From Acidothermaceae bacterium (lineage in GTDB: Bacteria > Actinomycetota > Actinomycetes > Acidothermales > Acidothermaceae), in assembly GCA_025925185.1 (NCBI GenBank), contig JAICLV010000020.1, positions 1-23,098 on the forward strand: a DNA stretch of 23,098 nt, read 5' to 3'. A model generated the notes under the pieces. The model was not told the origin of the DNA, searched no databases, and saw only the letters and a program-made list of their open reading frames with translations. Below, one piece after another: positions 14,291-22,613 of the stretch. Position numbers and translations under genes: made by a program. Within the stretch, counting starts at the first letter, position 1. Every line of letters begins with the position of its first letter.

Positions 14291-14810
14291 ATGACAACGC
14301 ACGAGCAGGTGTTGGAAGATCCCCGAACCTGATACCCGCGGCCGGAGTTCACCGGCCAGGAACAGCGCTACCCCGGTAGCGGCGATGCCATGAGCCCCAG
14401 GCCAGATCACGGCGAGCGCACCTATCGAGGCAGCGGAAAGCTGACGGGCCTGGCCGCGAGCCTCACGGGCGCCGACTCCGGCATCGGCCGAGCCGTCTGC
14501 ATCGCGTTTGCCGGCGAGGGCGCGGACGTCGTCAAAGGGCGCGATCGTGAACTTCAGCAAGGGGTTGGCGATCGACGCCGCGCAGTACGGGGTGCGGGTC
14601 AACACGGTTGCGCCCGGCCCGATCTGGACGCCGCTGATCCCGACGACGATGCCACCGGAGGACGTGAAGAGCTTCGGCGGGCAGACGCCGTTGGGACGTC
14701 CGGGGCAGCCAGCAGAACTCGCTGCAGCGTATATGTTCTTGGCGTCCGACGATTCCAGCTACGTCACGGGCGAGGTGCTCGGGGTCACCGGAGGTGGCTT
14801 GCTCGCCTAG
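14291..14810 (+). pseudogene. Short-chain dehydrogenase pseudogene (YhdG/GSP39-like), nonsense plus large internal deletion
   Basis: Starting at ATG 14291 (AGAAGGG upstream), the frame hits TGA at codon 14 (14330-14332) and then continues as recognisable family sequence: YPRPEF...MSPRPDHGE, then GKLTGLAASLTGADSGIGRAVCIAFAGEGADVV, the Rossmann glycine motif and first beta-alpha units. At about 14530-14537 it jumps to the family's C-terminal part in another frame: KGAIVNFSKGLAID, RVNTVAPGPIWTPLIP, QTPLGRPGQPAELA and VTGEVLGVTGG. Intact relatives are near 300 residues; roughly 110-120 residues, including the catalytic Ser-Tyr-Lys region up to the lysine, are missing. The gene is clearly dead. 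Its TAG overlaps the stop codon of the convergent FAD oxidoreductase gene. Confidence 0.88.
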
Positions 14811-16432
14811 CGATTCGGACCGAGCAGCGCGCGCTCGACCAGCCTGCGCGTCGGCGCCGCGATCACCCGCCCGATCGGGTGTTGCTCCGCCAACGCGGCG
14901 CGGGCCGCGTTGGAGCCGCAGGCACCGTGGACCGCGCCGCCTGGATGCGCGGAGGCCGAGGCTAGGTACAGCCCGCGGATCGGGGTCTCCGATCGAGCCA
15001 GGCCTGGCGTCGGCCGGAAGAACAACTCCTGATGCAATGCGGTGGTGCCGGCGTTGAGCGCACCGTTTTTCATGCTGTCGTTGTGCATGCTCATGCCGAG
15101 CGGGTTCGTCGCCACGCGGGCTTTAACGCAGTCGCGGAAGCCTGGCGCGAAGGCCTCGATCTGCGCCTCGACCCGGTCAGCCATCGCGGCGGTCTCGCGG
15201 TCGTCCCACCGTCCGGTGATGCCGTCGCCGCCGGCGTCGCCGCGGACTCGCTGGGGGACGTGGGTGTACCCCCACAACGATTCGGTGCCCGCTGGTGAAC
15301 GGCTGGGGTCGCACGTGGTCATCTGGCCCACAAGAAGGAAGGGTTTGGCGGGCACCTGCCCCATCGCGATCTCGGCGCTGTATCTCGTGAGGTCGTCCAT
15401 GGTCTCGCCGACGTGCACGGTGCCGGCGCCGCGAACGGCCTCGGCGGTCCAAGGCACCGGCCTGGAGAGCGCCCAGTCGACCTTGAACGTTGCGTAGTCC
15501 CATTGGAAACGACGGATGTCGTCGCGCAACCGTGCCGGCAGTTGATCCCAGGAAACCAAGACGCCGTACAGCGACGGCGCCGGCACATCGGCGAGAATCG
15601 CTTTCGCGGCGGAGAACTCGGTGCCGTCTTCGGTGCGGACGCCGACGGCCTGCCCGCCGCGCACGACGACTTCGGTGACTCGTCGACCGCAGACGACCTT
15701 GCCGCCGCGGCTTTCCAGCCGGCGAATCATCGCCGCGCTCAGCTCGCCCGCGCCTCCGGCCGGAACCGGAAAGCCGAACTGCTGGCCGAGCATGGCGAGC
15801 AGCCAGCCGAACATCCCGCTGATGTTCATCTCGGGGCTGAGGTCGGCGTGCAGGGAATTGCCGGCCAGCAGCATCGCCGCGTCGCCGGTGAACTCCTCCT
15901 CCGCCACGCGACGAACCGGCAAGACCCCGAACCGGGCGAACCGGAGGAGCCCGGCCGCGCGAAGGGACCAGGCCAGCCGGAGGCCCGCTCGCACGGGCGG
16001 AAACGGTGTGGTGATCGCCTCCATCAGCGCCGGATTCACCTGTCGCCACAGGTCGTAGAGCCGCCGCCAGGCGTCGCCGTCGCCGACCGCCAGCGCGTCG
16101 GCGGCGGCGATGGTCGTCTCGAGGTCGCGTGACAACACCGCGCAGCGACCGCCAGCCAGCGGGTGCGCCAAGACGTGCGGGGCGTGCAACCAACTAAGGC
16201 CGTGATCCTCGAGATGGAGTCCGCGGATCACCGGCGACGCGGCCGCGAGCGGGTAGAACGCGCTGCAGTGGTCGGACACGAACTCCGGATCGACGTAACG
16301 TCCGCTGCGGACGCCGCCGCCAGGCTCGTCTTGGGCTTCGAGGACGAGGACCGACCAGCCGGCGTCAGCCAACAGGTTCGCCGCGACGAGGCCATTCGGT
16401 CCCGACCCGATCACGACCGCGTCAACGCTCAC
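14807..16432 (-). CDS. Phytoene-dehydrogenase-like FAD-dependent oxidoreductase
   Basis: A 541-residue flavoprotein from GTG 16432. The N-terminal dinucleotide fold is VVIGSGPNGLVAANLLADAGWSVLVLEA, with GSGPNG at 9-14 and the ribose-binding Glu-32. PGGGVRSG follows, the conserved GG-R-S motif after the fold. The C-terminus RGLYLASASAHPGGAVHGACGSNAARAAL is the FAD-binding signature of carotenoid-desaturase-like oxidases. The frame stays open upstream to 16687, but homology begins at this GTG, and AAGGCGG or a TAAGGC box precedes it by 6-7 nt. Many such actinobacterial proteins have no proven carotenoid role, and no crtB or other carotenoid gene is present. The substrate is unknown. It is divergent from the SRPBCC gene. 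Confidence 0.9.
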   Translation of the reverse strand: MSVDAVVIGSGPNGLVAANLLADAGWSVLVLEAQDEPGGGVRSGRYVDPEFVSDHCSAFYPLAAASPVIRGLHLEDHGLSWLHAPHVLAHPLAGGRCAVLSRDLETTIAAADALAVGDGDAWRRLYDLWRQVNPALMEAITTPFPPVRAGLRLAWSLRAAGLLRFARFGVLPVRRVAEEEFTGDAAMLLAGNSLHADLSPEMNISGMFGWLLAMLGQQFGFPVPAGGAGELSAAMIRRLESRGGKVVCGRRVTEVVVRGGQAVGVRTEDGTEFSAAKAILADVPAPSLYGVLVSWDQLPARLRDDIRRFQWDYATFKVDWALSRPVPWTAEAVRGAGTVHVGETMDDLTRYSAEIAMGQVPAKPFLLVGQMTTCDPSRSPAGTESLWGYTHVPQRVRGDAGGDGITGRWDDRETAAMADRVEAQIEAFAPGFRDCVKARVATNPLGMSMHNDSMKNGALNAGTTALHQELFFRPTPGLARSETPIRGLYLASASAHPGGAVHGACGSNAARAALAEQHPIGRVIAAPTRRLVERALLGPNR

Positions 16433-16537
16433 GTCGTCCGCCTTACCCGTGTCGAATCGTCGCGACGCGCGCCGCGCTGGCCGGGCCGCTACTCGCCGGC
16501 CGGTAGTGGCCCGGCCGCAGATGGGTAAGCCATCGGC

Positions 16538-16993
16538 GTGGCGGTCAACCGAAGGTACATGCCGCATGAGCCGGCCGCGGTCTTCAGCGTATTGCGCGAC
16601 GGCTGGAGCTACGCGCGGTGGGTCGTTGGCACCTCGAAGATCCGCGCGGTCGACGACGGGTGGCCGCAACCGGGCTCCCGGTTGCACTTCCGGCTAGGGC
16701 GAGGCCCGTTGAGCAAGGACGACGAGACCCGCTCCATGCGGCTGGTCGACGGCAGCGAGCTTGAGCTCGAGGCGGTCGGTCGGCCGCTGGGCACGGCGCG
16801 CGTGGACTTCCGCGTTGACAAGGTGCGTGACGGCTCGTTGGTCACGATCATCGAGCACCCGATCAAAGGCCCACTCAAAACGTTGCACAACCCGGGATTT
16901 GAGCTGCTGATCTACCTGCGAAATGTCGAAACGCTGCGCCGACTCGAGGGCGAGGTGCGGCGCCGGGTCAGGGAGCGTCCCAAAGTCCCGTGA
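16538..16993 (+). CDS. SRPBCC (polyketide cyclase/START-like) family protein
   Basis: A 151-residue protein with the SRPBCC pattern: MAVNRRYMPHEPAAVFSVLRDGWSYARWVVGTSKIRAV, then PGSRLHF, a mixed-sheet region with TIIEHPIKGP, and a long C-terminal helix NVETLRRLEGEVRRRV. The fold forms a hydrophobic ligand cavity; functions range from lipid binding to cyclases. GTG 16538 follows TAAGCC by six bases, and no ribosome binding site is present. It is divergent from the phytoene-dehydrogenase-like gene, a pairing that suggests a shared hydrophobic substrate but does not prove it. Its 3' end overlaps the convergent trehalose-6-phosphate synthase gene by 26 bp. Confidence 0.85.
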   Translation: MAVNRRYMPHEPAAVFSVLRDGWSYARWVVGTSKIRAVDDGWPQPGSRLHFRLGRGPLSKDDETRSMRLVDGSELELEAVGRPLGTARVDFRVDKVRDGSLVTIIEHPIKGPLKTLHNPGFELLIYLRNVETLRRLEGEVRRRVRERPKVP

Positions 16994-18560
16994 TCTCGGA
17001 CAGGTCCGCGAGCTGGAAGTCCAGCCACTTGGTGACGTCGTTCGAGCGAACGATGTACGCGGCCGCCTCGCGCAAATCGCGGCGGCGCTGCGCCGGCATG
17101 GTCAACGCCTCATACAACGCGTCGGCCTGCTGCTGCACGTCGAACGGATACAGCGTCACTGCGAACGCGCCCAACTCCTCATGCGCGCCAGTGCTTTCGG
17201 ACAACGCCAGCACCGCGTCGCGTCGCGACACCGAGACCGCCTCTTTCGCGACGAGGTTCATGCCGTCGGCGATCGAGTTCACCATCACCACGTCGCAAAT
17301 GCTGTACGCCGCGACGGCGGTCGGGAAGTCCTCATGCAGACGCAGGTCGATCGGGGCGTCGCCGCCGCGGGTGTACTTCGCGTTGATGCGAGCGACGACC
17401 GAGCCGATGCGTCCGACGTACTCGACGTACTCGTCGACGTCGAGTCGGCTCGGCTGCAAGAACGCGAGGAAGCGCACCTTGCCCACGAGTTCGGGGTGGT
17501 CGTCGAGCAACCGTTCGAACGCGAGGAAGCCACGCACGATGTTCTTGGACGGGTCGGTGCGGTCGACCCGCACGATCAGCCGCCCGCCTTCGGCGACGAT
17601 CCATTGCTCGAGGTCGTCGAGCCGGCCGCGCACGACCTTGCTGTTGGCGACCTCGGTCAGCGCGTTGACGTCAATCGAGATCGGGTAGGTCTTCGCGGTG
17701 ACCGTGCGCGGGCCGACCTGCACGGTCATCTTGTCGAGGTCGATCGACAAGCCCAATAACTCCTGCGCGCAAAGCAAAAAGTTGCGTGCGAACCGTTCGG
17801 TGTGGAACGCCACGACGTCGTTTCCGAGCAGGCCGCGCATCAGCCGCTCGCGCATCTCGGGGGGAAGCACACGCCACGCGTCGGGGCCCGGCCAGGGGAT
17901 GTGCACGAAGTGGGAGAGGACGACGTCGGGACAGCGCTCTCGCACCAGCCCGGCGACCAGGTAGAAGTGGTAGTCGTGCAGCATGACGAGCGCGCGACCG
18001 CCTTGCTGCTCGACTTGGTGGACCACCGCGTCGGCGAACGCTTGGTTGACGGTGACGTAGCCGTGCTCGAACGCGTCACGTTCGCGGGTGCCGATATTCG
18101 GGGCGCGGGTGAGGTCGTAGAGCCCGTGCTGGATGAACCACAGCAGCGGGTTCGAGATGACGGCGTAGAAGTCCTCTTTCGCCGCCGGGTCGAGCTCGAC
18201 CATGCGAACGTGCAGCACCGGAGACTCGGCTTGCGACTCCTCGCAGTCGAGGACCCGCGGGCCGCCCTGCATGACGACGGGGATCGCCTTGCCCTTGTGC
18301 TCCGCGGCGACGGCGGCGTCCTCGTCGGTGCTCGCCGCGCAAACCCAGACCGCTTCGTTGAGTTGCTCGGTGAGGCCGACAAGGGCTGTCACCAGGCCGC
18401 CCGCGCCACGCCGCGCGAGCCGTCGTCCGCCCTCGCGCCGAAACTGAACCGGGGCGCGGTGAGACGCGATCACCACCGGCACGCCGAGCTGCCGCGGGTC
18501 GATGGCGCGACGTGAGTTCACGCCTGACGGCTCGCGGGGCGGGTTCTGCTGGTCGCTCAC
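16968..18560 (-). CDS. otsA: Trehalose-6-phosphate synthase (GT20)
   Basis: A 530-residue GT20 glycosyltransferase that would make trehalose-6-phosphate from a nucleoside-diphosphate glucose and glucose-6-phosphate. Visible motifs are VVIASHRAPVQF (residues 29-40), GGLVTAL (54-60), HDYH (195-198), SHFVHIPWPG (216-225), FHTERFARNF (252-261), the variant donor-binding RVDRTDPSKN (331-340) in place of the E. coli RLDYTKG-type motif, and DGMNLVAKE (432-440). There is no fused OtsB phosphatase domain and no otsB in the window. GTG 18560 is chosen over the 40-codon upstream extension because the family match begins after it and AGAAAAG/TAGAAA lies just upstream. The role is osmotic, desiccation and thermal stress protection. 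Confidence 0.93.
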   Translation of the reverse strand: MSDQQNPPREPSGVNSRRAIDPRQLGVPVVIASHRAPVQFRREGGRRLARRGAGGLVTALVGLTEQLNEAVWVCAASTDEDAAVAAEHKGKAIPVVMQGGPRVLDCEESQAESPVLHVRMVELDPAAKEDFYAVISNPLLWFIQHGLYDLTRAPNIGTRERDAFEHGYVTVNQAFADAVVHQVEQQGGRALVMLHDYHFYLVAGLVRERCPDVVLSHFVHIPWPGPDAWRVLPPEMRERLMRGLLGNDVVAFHTERFARNFLLCAQELLGLSIDLDKMTVQVGPRTVTAKTYPISIDVNALTEVANSKVVRGRLDDLEQWIVAEGGRLIVRVDRTDPSKNIVRGFLAFERLLDDHPELVGKVRFLAFLQPSRLDVDEYVEYVGRIGSVVARINAKYTRGGDAPIDLRLHEDFPTAVAAYSICDVVMVNSIADGMNLVAKEAVSVSRRDAVLALSESTGAHEELGAFAVTLYPFDVQQQADALYEALTMPAQRRRDLREAAAYIVRSNDVTKWLDFQLADLSEITGLWDAP

Positions 18561-18673
18561 GGTTTCTTTTCTATCGGGTCGGTGAGTGATCGCTTCCCCC
18601 CGGAGTCCCGGCTCACTCGTCCCGTGCGTTCCACGCCATTGTGTTGTCGGCCGTTCATGCCACGCTGACCGGT

Positions 18674-19345
18674 ATGCCAAAGCCGATCCAGGTCTACCTC
18701 CAGCTCGGCCGCTCGCGGGTGTTCGCGTGCGCCGTCGACTGGCCCGGCTGGTGCAGGCGGGCCACGACGGCTGAGGAGGCGCTCGACGCGCTGGCCGAGT
18801 ACGCCCCCCGGTACGCGCCAGTCGTTGCCACCGCGGGCGTGCCGCTGCCCTCGGCCGCCGCTGATTCGTTCGAGGTCGTGGAACGCATCGACCCGCCCCC
18901 GGGGAAGTCTTTCTCGGGCGTCGACTTCGGCACGATCGACCGGGCCTGCGCGCTTGATCAGCGTCCGCTCACCGCCGCGCAGGCCAACCGGTTAGCCGCG
19001 ATCGTCGAGGCGAGCTGGCGCAAGCTCGACGACGTCGTCGCCCACGCCCCCGCCGAGTTGCGCAAGGGCCCGCGCGGCGGCGGCCGCGACCGCGACAAGG
19101 TCTACGCGCACGTGATCGGCGCCGAGGCCGCGTACGCGCGGAAGATCGGCGTCCGCCACAAGACGCCAAGCCCGGACGACGCCGCCGCGGTCGCGGCGTT
19201 GCGCGCCGGTGTCCGCGCCGCGTTGACAGCGGCGCGCGCTGGCGAACCGCCGGCCGCAGGCGGATGGCTACCGCGCTACGCGGCGCGGCGCATCGCGTGG
19301 CACGTGCTCGACCACGCGTGGGAGGTCGAGGATCGCAGCGAATGA
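18674..19345 (+). CDS. DinB-like superfamily protein
   Basis: A 223-residue protein. The N-terminal third (PIQVYLQLGRSRVFACAVDWPGWCRRATTAEEALDALAEYAPRY in outline) is HicB-like in style. The remainder looks like a DinB-type four-helix bundle with LRKGPRGGGRDRDKVYAHVIGAEAAYARKIG and ending RIAWHVLDHAWEVEDR, whose histidines could coordinate a metal as in mycothiol-dependent DinB enzymes. This combination is a conserved actinobacterial type without a defined reaction. ATG 18674 is preferred because relatives start MPKPIQVYL; GTG 18641 is in frame. No strong ribosome binding site is visible. It ends 24 bp before the DUF885 gene's start. Confidence 0.75.
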   Translation: MPKPIQVYLQLGRSRVFACAVDWPGWCRRATTAEEALDALAEYAPRYAPVVATAGVPLPSAAADSFEVVERIDPPPGKSFSGVDFGTIDRACALDQRPLTAAQANRLAAIVEASWRKLDDVVAHAPAELRKGPRGGGRDRDKVYAHVIGAEAAYARKIGVRHKTPSPDDAAAVAALRAGVRAALTAARAGEPPAAGGWLPRYAARRIAWHVLDHAWEVEDRSE

Positions 19346-19356
19346 GTGCCGCGCGC

Positions 19357-19362
19357 TAGGTT
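19357..19362 (+). promoter_or_regulatory. -10 box giving a leaderless DUF885 mRNA
   Basis: CTAGGTT (TAGGTT at 19357-19362) ends seven bases before ATG 19370. Nearly the same string, CTAGGTTGGCCGTG, precedes the pirin gene. This spacing fixes the DUF885 start at 19370 rather than the upstream TTG- or GTG-type starts. Confidence 0.55.
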
Positions 19363-19369
19363 GCCGTGC

Positions 19370-20998
19370 ATGAGCGCCGAATCGATCGCGAAGTTTGAGG
19401 CGTTCGCGGCCGCCACCGTTGACGACATGCTGGCGCACCAGCCGACGCTGGCCACTTCCCTCGGCGACCACCGCTTTGACGACCGGCTCGACGACCTTCG
19501 GCCGCGCGCGGTCGACGAAGAGGTACGGGTCTTGACTGCGCGAGCGCGCGAGCTCGCGAACTTCGACGCCGTCGACCTCCCCGTCGCGTATCGGGTCGAC
19601 GCGCAGGTGTTGTCGGTGCGGCTGCAGGAGCGGCTCTTCGAGCTGACGGGGTCACGCGAGCACACCTGGAATCCGCTTGTCGCCAACCCGGGCAACTCGT
19701 TGTATTTGCTGTTGGCAAGAGATTTCGCGCCGTTGCAAGACCGGTTGCGCAGCGTCGCCGGCCGGCTCGCCCAGGTGCCGGAGCAACTGGCCGCCGCGCG
19801 GGCCGAGTTGTCGGAGGCGTCGATGCCGCACGTGCATGTCGAAACCGCGATCGACCAATTCACCGGCACGCTTGGGCTGGTCGAGCACGAGATCCCGAGC
19901 CAATTGCGCGAGGCGCCGGGTGTTGCGCGCGACGTCGAGCCAGCGTTGGCCACGGGCCGCGACGCCGTTGTCGAGCACATCGGGTGGCTGCGAGAGCGGC
20001 TTGACGGCGCCGACGGGAATCCCAGGCTGGGCGAGGAATTGTTCGAACGCAAGCTCGCGCTGGTGCTCGATCTCGACCGCTCGCCCGAGCAGGTGTTGGT
20101 CGATGCGCTCGCCGACATCGACCGGGTAGAGGCGGAGATCGCGGCAGTCGCCGCGACGCTTGGCGGCTCGCCGTCTGAGGTTTTGGCGCGGCTCGCCGTC
20201 GACGCGCCGACCGACGAGACCGTGGTCGCGGTCGCGCGTGAAGCGTTGACGGAAACACGTGCGTTTGTCGAGGAAAGCGACCTCATCACGGTGTACGACG
20301 ACCCGGTCGAGATCATCGTGATGCCGGAGATTCATCGCGGTGTCGCGGTCGCGTATTGCGATTCGCCAGGTCCGCTCGACCCGCCCGATGCTACGACGTT
20401 CTTCGCCATCTCGCCGACCCCCGACAGTTGGCCGCCGGAGCGGGTGGCGTCGTTCTATCGCGAGTACAACGTCCACGCGATGCGCAATCTCGTCATCCAC
20501 GAGGCGATGCCGGGGCACGTCGTCCAGCTCGCGCACGGCCGGCGGGCACCGATGACGACCAAGGTGCGCCAGGCGTTTTGGAGCGGTCCGTTCGTCGAAG
20601 GGTGGGCGGTGCACGCGGAGGCCGAGATGGTGCGGCACGGCTTCGGCGGCCCGCAGGTGCGCATGCACCAGCTGAAGATGCGGTTGCGCACGGCGATCAA
20701 CGCGGTGCTCGACGTCCGGGTGCATTGCGACGGCCTGTCCGAGGACAACGCGATGGCGCTGATGACCGGACGTGGCTTCCAAGAAGAGGGCGAGGCGGCG
20801 GGCAAGTGGCGGCGCGCGCTGCTGACCAGCACACAGCTGTCGACCTACCACGTCGGCGTCACGCAGGTCGACGAGGTGGCGGCGCGGCTGCGGCTGGCGC
20901 ATCCTGACTGGGCGGAGCGGCGGTTGAACGGCGCGCTGTTGGCGCACGGCAACCCGCCGCCGCGCCACCTGCCGGCGCTGCTCGGGCTGGCGGAATAG
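19370..20998 (+). CDS. DUF885 family protein (putative zinc metallopeptidase)
   Basis: A 542-residue protein of the DUF885 family, cytoplasmic by sequence because no signal peptide is visible. The probable metal site is HEAMPGH (residues 377-383), an HExxxGH motif, with the downstream EGWAVHAE (410-417) supplying further ligands. VAYCDSPGPLDPP and the FREYN-like FYREYNVHAMRNLVIHE segment are characteristic. The family resembles M3-like metallopeptidases and carboxypeptidases, but biochemical roles are poorly known. ATG 19370 is chosen because of the leaderless promoter and because homologous sequence starts here (MSAESIAKFEAFAAATVDDML in outline); the frame is open eight codons further upstream. 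It is followed after ~45 bp by the pirin gene, which has its own promoter-like element. Confidence 0.88.
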   Translation: MSAESIAKFEAFAAATVDDMLAHQPTLATSLGDHRFDDRLDDLRPRAVDEEVRVLTARARELANFDAVDLPVAYRVDAQVLSVRLQERLFELTGSREHTWNPLVANPGNSLYLLLARDFAPLQDRLRSVAGRLAQVPEQLAAARAELSEASMPHVHVETAIDQFTGTLGLVEHEIPSQLREAPGVARDVEPALATGRDAVVEHIGWLRERLDGADGNPRLGEELFERKLALVLDLDRSPEQVLVDALADIDRVEAEIAAVAATLGGSPSEVLARLAVDAPTDETVVAVAREALTETRAFVEESDLITVYDDPVEIIVMPEIHRGVAVAYCDSPGPLDPPDATTFFAISPTPDSWPPERVASFYREYNVHAMRNLVIHEAMPGHVVQLAHGRRAPMTTKVRQAFWSGPFVEGWAVHAEAEMVRHGFGGPQVRMHQLKMRLRTAINAVLDVRVHCDGLSEDNAMALMTGRGFQEEGEAAGKWRRALLTSTQLSTYHVGVTQVDEVAARLRLAHPDWAERRLNGALLAHGNPPPRHLPALLGLAE

Positions 20999-21011
20999 TT
21001 GCGAGTGCAAC

Positions 21012-21017
21012 TAGGTT
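21012..21017 (+). promoter_or_regulatory. -10 box of the pirin gene
   Basis: TAGGTT at 21012-21017 would start RNA near 21024, leaving a ~20-nt leader with GGAGG ahead of ATG 21045. Unlike several neighbours, this gene has a leader with a ribosome binding site. Confidence 0.45.
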
Positions 21018-21044
21018 GGCCGTGTGGACTGAAGGAGGACTGCG

Positions 21045-22055
21045 ATGCCGGCAGTGACCGTTGAGAACACCCTCGCGCTACCCCGGTTGCCTGAGACCGA
21101 CCCGGTGGTCGACGCCGAACGCCCCGTCGTGTCGGTGACCACGGCACCGTCCGGCCTTGAGGGCGAGGGGTTCCCAGTGCGGCGGGCGTTCGCGGGCGTC
21201 GACCTGAAAGCGCTCGACCCCTTCATCCATATGGATCAGATGGGCGAGGTCGAGTACGCGCCCGGTGAGCCCAAGGGCACGCCGTGGCACCCGCACCGCG
21301 GGTTCGAGACGGTCACCTACATGATCGACGGCCTCTTCGAGCACCACGACTCGAACGGCGGCGGCGGCCTCATCACCAACGGCGACACCCAGTGGATGAC
21401 CGCCGGCGCCGGCATCTTGCACATCGAGAAGCCGCCGGAGTACCTCGTCGCGAGCGGCGGCCTGTTCCACGGTTTCCAGCTGTGGGTCAACCTGCCAAAG
21501 ACGCTGAAGTTCGCGGCGCCGCGCTACCAAGACATCCGCGCCGGCGAGGTCTCGCTGCTCACGTCCCCGGACGGCGGGGCGTTGCTGCGCGTCATCGCCG
21601 GCGAGGTCGCCGGCCATCCTGGCCCGGGCGTCACGCACACGCCGATTTCCCTTGTGCACGCGACACTTTCGCCCGGCGCCTCGGTGACCGTGCCGTGGCG
21701 GCCCGACTTCAACGCGCTCGTCTACACGCTGGCCGGCAAGGGTTCGGTAGGCGCCGAGCGTCGACCGATCCGCATGGGGCAGTTGGCGGTCTTCGGCGCG
21801 GGCGACACCATCACGATCGCGGCCGACGAGTCGCAGGAGTCGCGCAGCCCGTCACTCGACGTGTTGATCCTTGGCGGCCAGCCGATCCGCGAGCCCGTCG
21901 CGATGTACGGGCCGTTCGTGATGAACACGAAGGACGAGCTGATGCAGGCATTCGAGGACTACCAGAAAGGCCGCCTCGGCGTGATACCCGCCGAGCACGC
22001 GCCGGTGCCGCACGCCGGCGTCGAGGGCGAGACGACCGTGGACGACGTCCAGTAA
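21045..22055 (+). CDS. Pirin family protein
   Basis: A 336-residue bicupin of the pirin family. The metal-binding set is intact: WHPHRGFETVTY (His-82, His-84) and ILHIEKP (His-126, Glu-128) in the N-terminal cupin. The LFHGFQLWVNLP segment and the second cupin with the closing VMNTKDELMQAFEDYQKGRLG are typical. Bacterial pirins bind iron; some act as quercetinases or redox-linked regulators, so no single reaction can be assigned. GAAGGAGG lies upstream of ATG 21045. The stop (22053-22055) is followed at once by a long hairpin. Confidence 0.93.
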   Translation: MPAVTVENTLALPRLPETDPVVDAERPVVSVTTAPSGLEGEGFPVRRAFAGVDLKALDPFIHMDQMGEVEYAPGEPKGTPWHPHRGFETVTYMIDGLFEHHDSNGGGGLITNGDTQWMTAGAGILHIEKPPEYLVASGGLFHGFQLWVNLPKTLKFAAPRYQDIRAGEVSLLTSPDGGALLRVIAGEVAGHPGPGVTHTPISLVHATLSPGASVTVPWRPDFNALVYTLAGKGSVGAERRPIRMGQLAVFGAGDTITIAADESQESRSPSLDVLILGGQPIREPVAMYGPFVMNTKDELMQAFEDYQKGRLGVIPAEHAPVPHAGVEGETTVDDVQ

Positions 22056-22101
22056 CGTCGTCCTAAGGTTCGTAGGTTTAACGAACGCCCTTCGGACGAC
22101 G
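22056..22101. terminator. Large hairpin between convergent genes, likely bidirectional terminator
   Basis: CGTCGTCC (22056-22063) pairs perfectly with GGACGACG (22094-22101). Inside it, AAGG/CCTT and TTCGT (22069-22073)/ACGAA (22081-22085) extend the stem around a 7-nt loop, with one mismatch and a small bulge. It starts on the first base after the pirin stop and covers the stop codon of the minus-strand gene (22080-22078). There is no T-run. Confidence 0.6.
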
Positions 22102-22440
22102 CGCTCCGCGGGTACGGCGACCCGACCGCCTGCTCGCGGCGGTGGAGCCACGCTTCCGGGTCGGGCGCGCGTAGTCGTGCGCCGCTGGCGGGAACAGCCC
22201 ACGACGAGCGCGACGAGTCCGGTCGCCGCGACGGCGACGGTGATCCAAGTGACGAGCCCGACGCCGTGGCGCAACGGCGTGTGCAGTATCGCGACGTACA
22301 GCAGCACCGGCCCGACTCGGCAGGCGGATCTTCGGCACCAGCGCGAGCAGCGCGATCGCGACGATCCAGCGTTCATTGCTGCCGTACCGGCCGAGCCGGG
22401 CAGCTAGTCGGGCGAACGTGTGGTCGTCGTCCGCTTCAGA
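22078..22440 (-). pseudogene. Frame-disrupted small membrane protein gene
   Basis: Three minus-strand stretches with G/C-rich third positions read as one protein only if the frame changes twice. DDDHTFARLAARLGRYGSNERW and IVAIALLALVPKIRLPS lie in one frame to ~22318. A hydrophobic part, VGPVLLYVAILHTP to TGLVALVV, lies in a second frame to ~22200. FPPAAHDYARPTRKRG with a very basic tail, ending at TAA 22080-22078, returns to the first frame. The corrected protein would be about 120 residues with two TM helices and a Lys/Arg-rich tail. No start codon is visible at the 5' end in the first frame, so there may be a third lesion. The two internal shifts compensate, which also fits sequencing error. 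I do not recognise the family. Confidence 0.55.
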
Positions 22441-22613
22441 GCGAGGTGCTTTGCTTGCTCGAGTTCTCGCCAGGCATCCACGAGTTCGACCATCATCGCG
22501 GCTTCGTCGACGCTCAGCGACCTGGGATGGTCACGCAGCTGCAAGTACGGCTCGACCCGGTCGCCGCGCACCTTCAGTCGCCAGGTCGACGGATCGCCGT
22601 CCGCGTCGTTCAC
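22404..22613 (-). CDS. Small hypothetical protein
   Basis: A 69-residue ORF from GTG 22613 containing DPSTWRLKVRGDRVEPYLQL and DEAAMMVELVDAWRELEQAKHLAL, a plausible beta-strand region followed by a long helix with G/C-rich third positions. ATG 22655 is an alternative in-frame start that adds a Cys-containing segment. No ribosome binding site is clear. The 3' end overlaps the 5' end of the frame-disrupted membrane gene on the same strand. It is divergent from the gene at the right edge. Family and function are not recognised. Confidence 0.5.
   Translation of the reverse strand: MNDADGDPSTWRLKVRGDRVEPYLQLRDHPRSLSVDEAAMMVELVDAWRELEQAKHLALKRTTTTRSPD

Noticed and set aside
15177..16193. A 338-codon leftward frame inside the FAD oxidoreductase gene
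   Set aside because: It is an Arg-rich shadow frame; the real frame has the complete FAD motifs.
16433..16687. N-terminal extension of the FAD oxidoreductase to 16687
   Set aside because: It would cover the start of the divergent SRPBCC gene, and the FAD fold begins a few residues after GTG 16432.
18561..18680. N-terminal extension of trehalose-6-phosphate synthase
   Set aside because: Residues are low-complexity and not like the family; GTG 18560 fits better.
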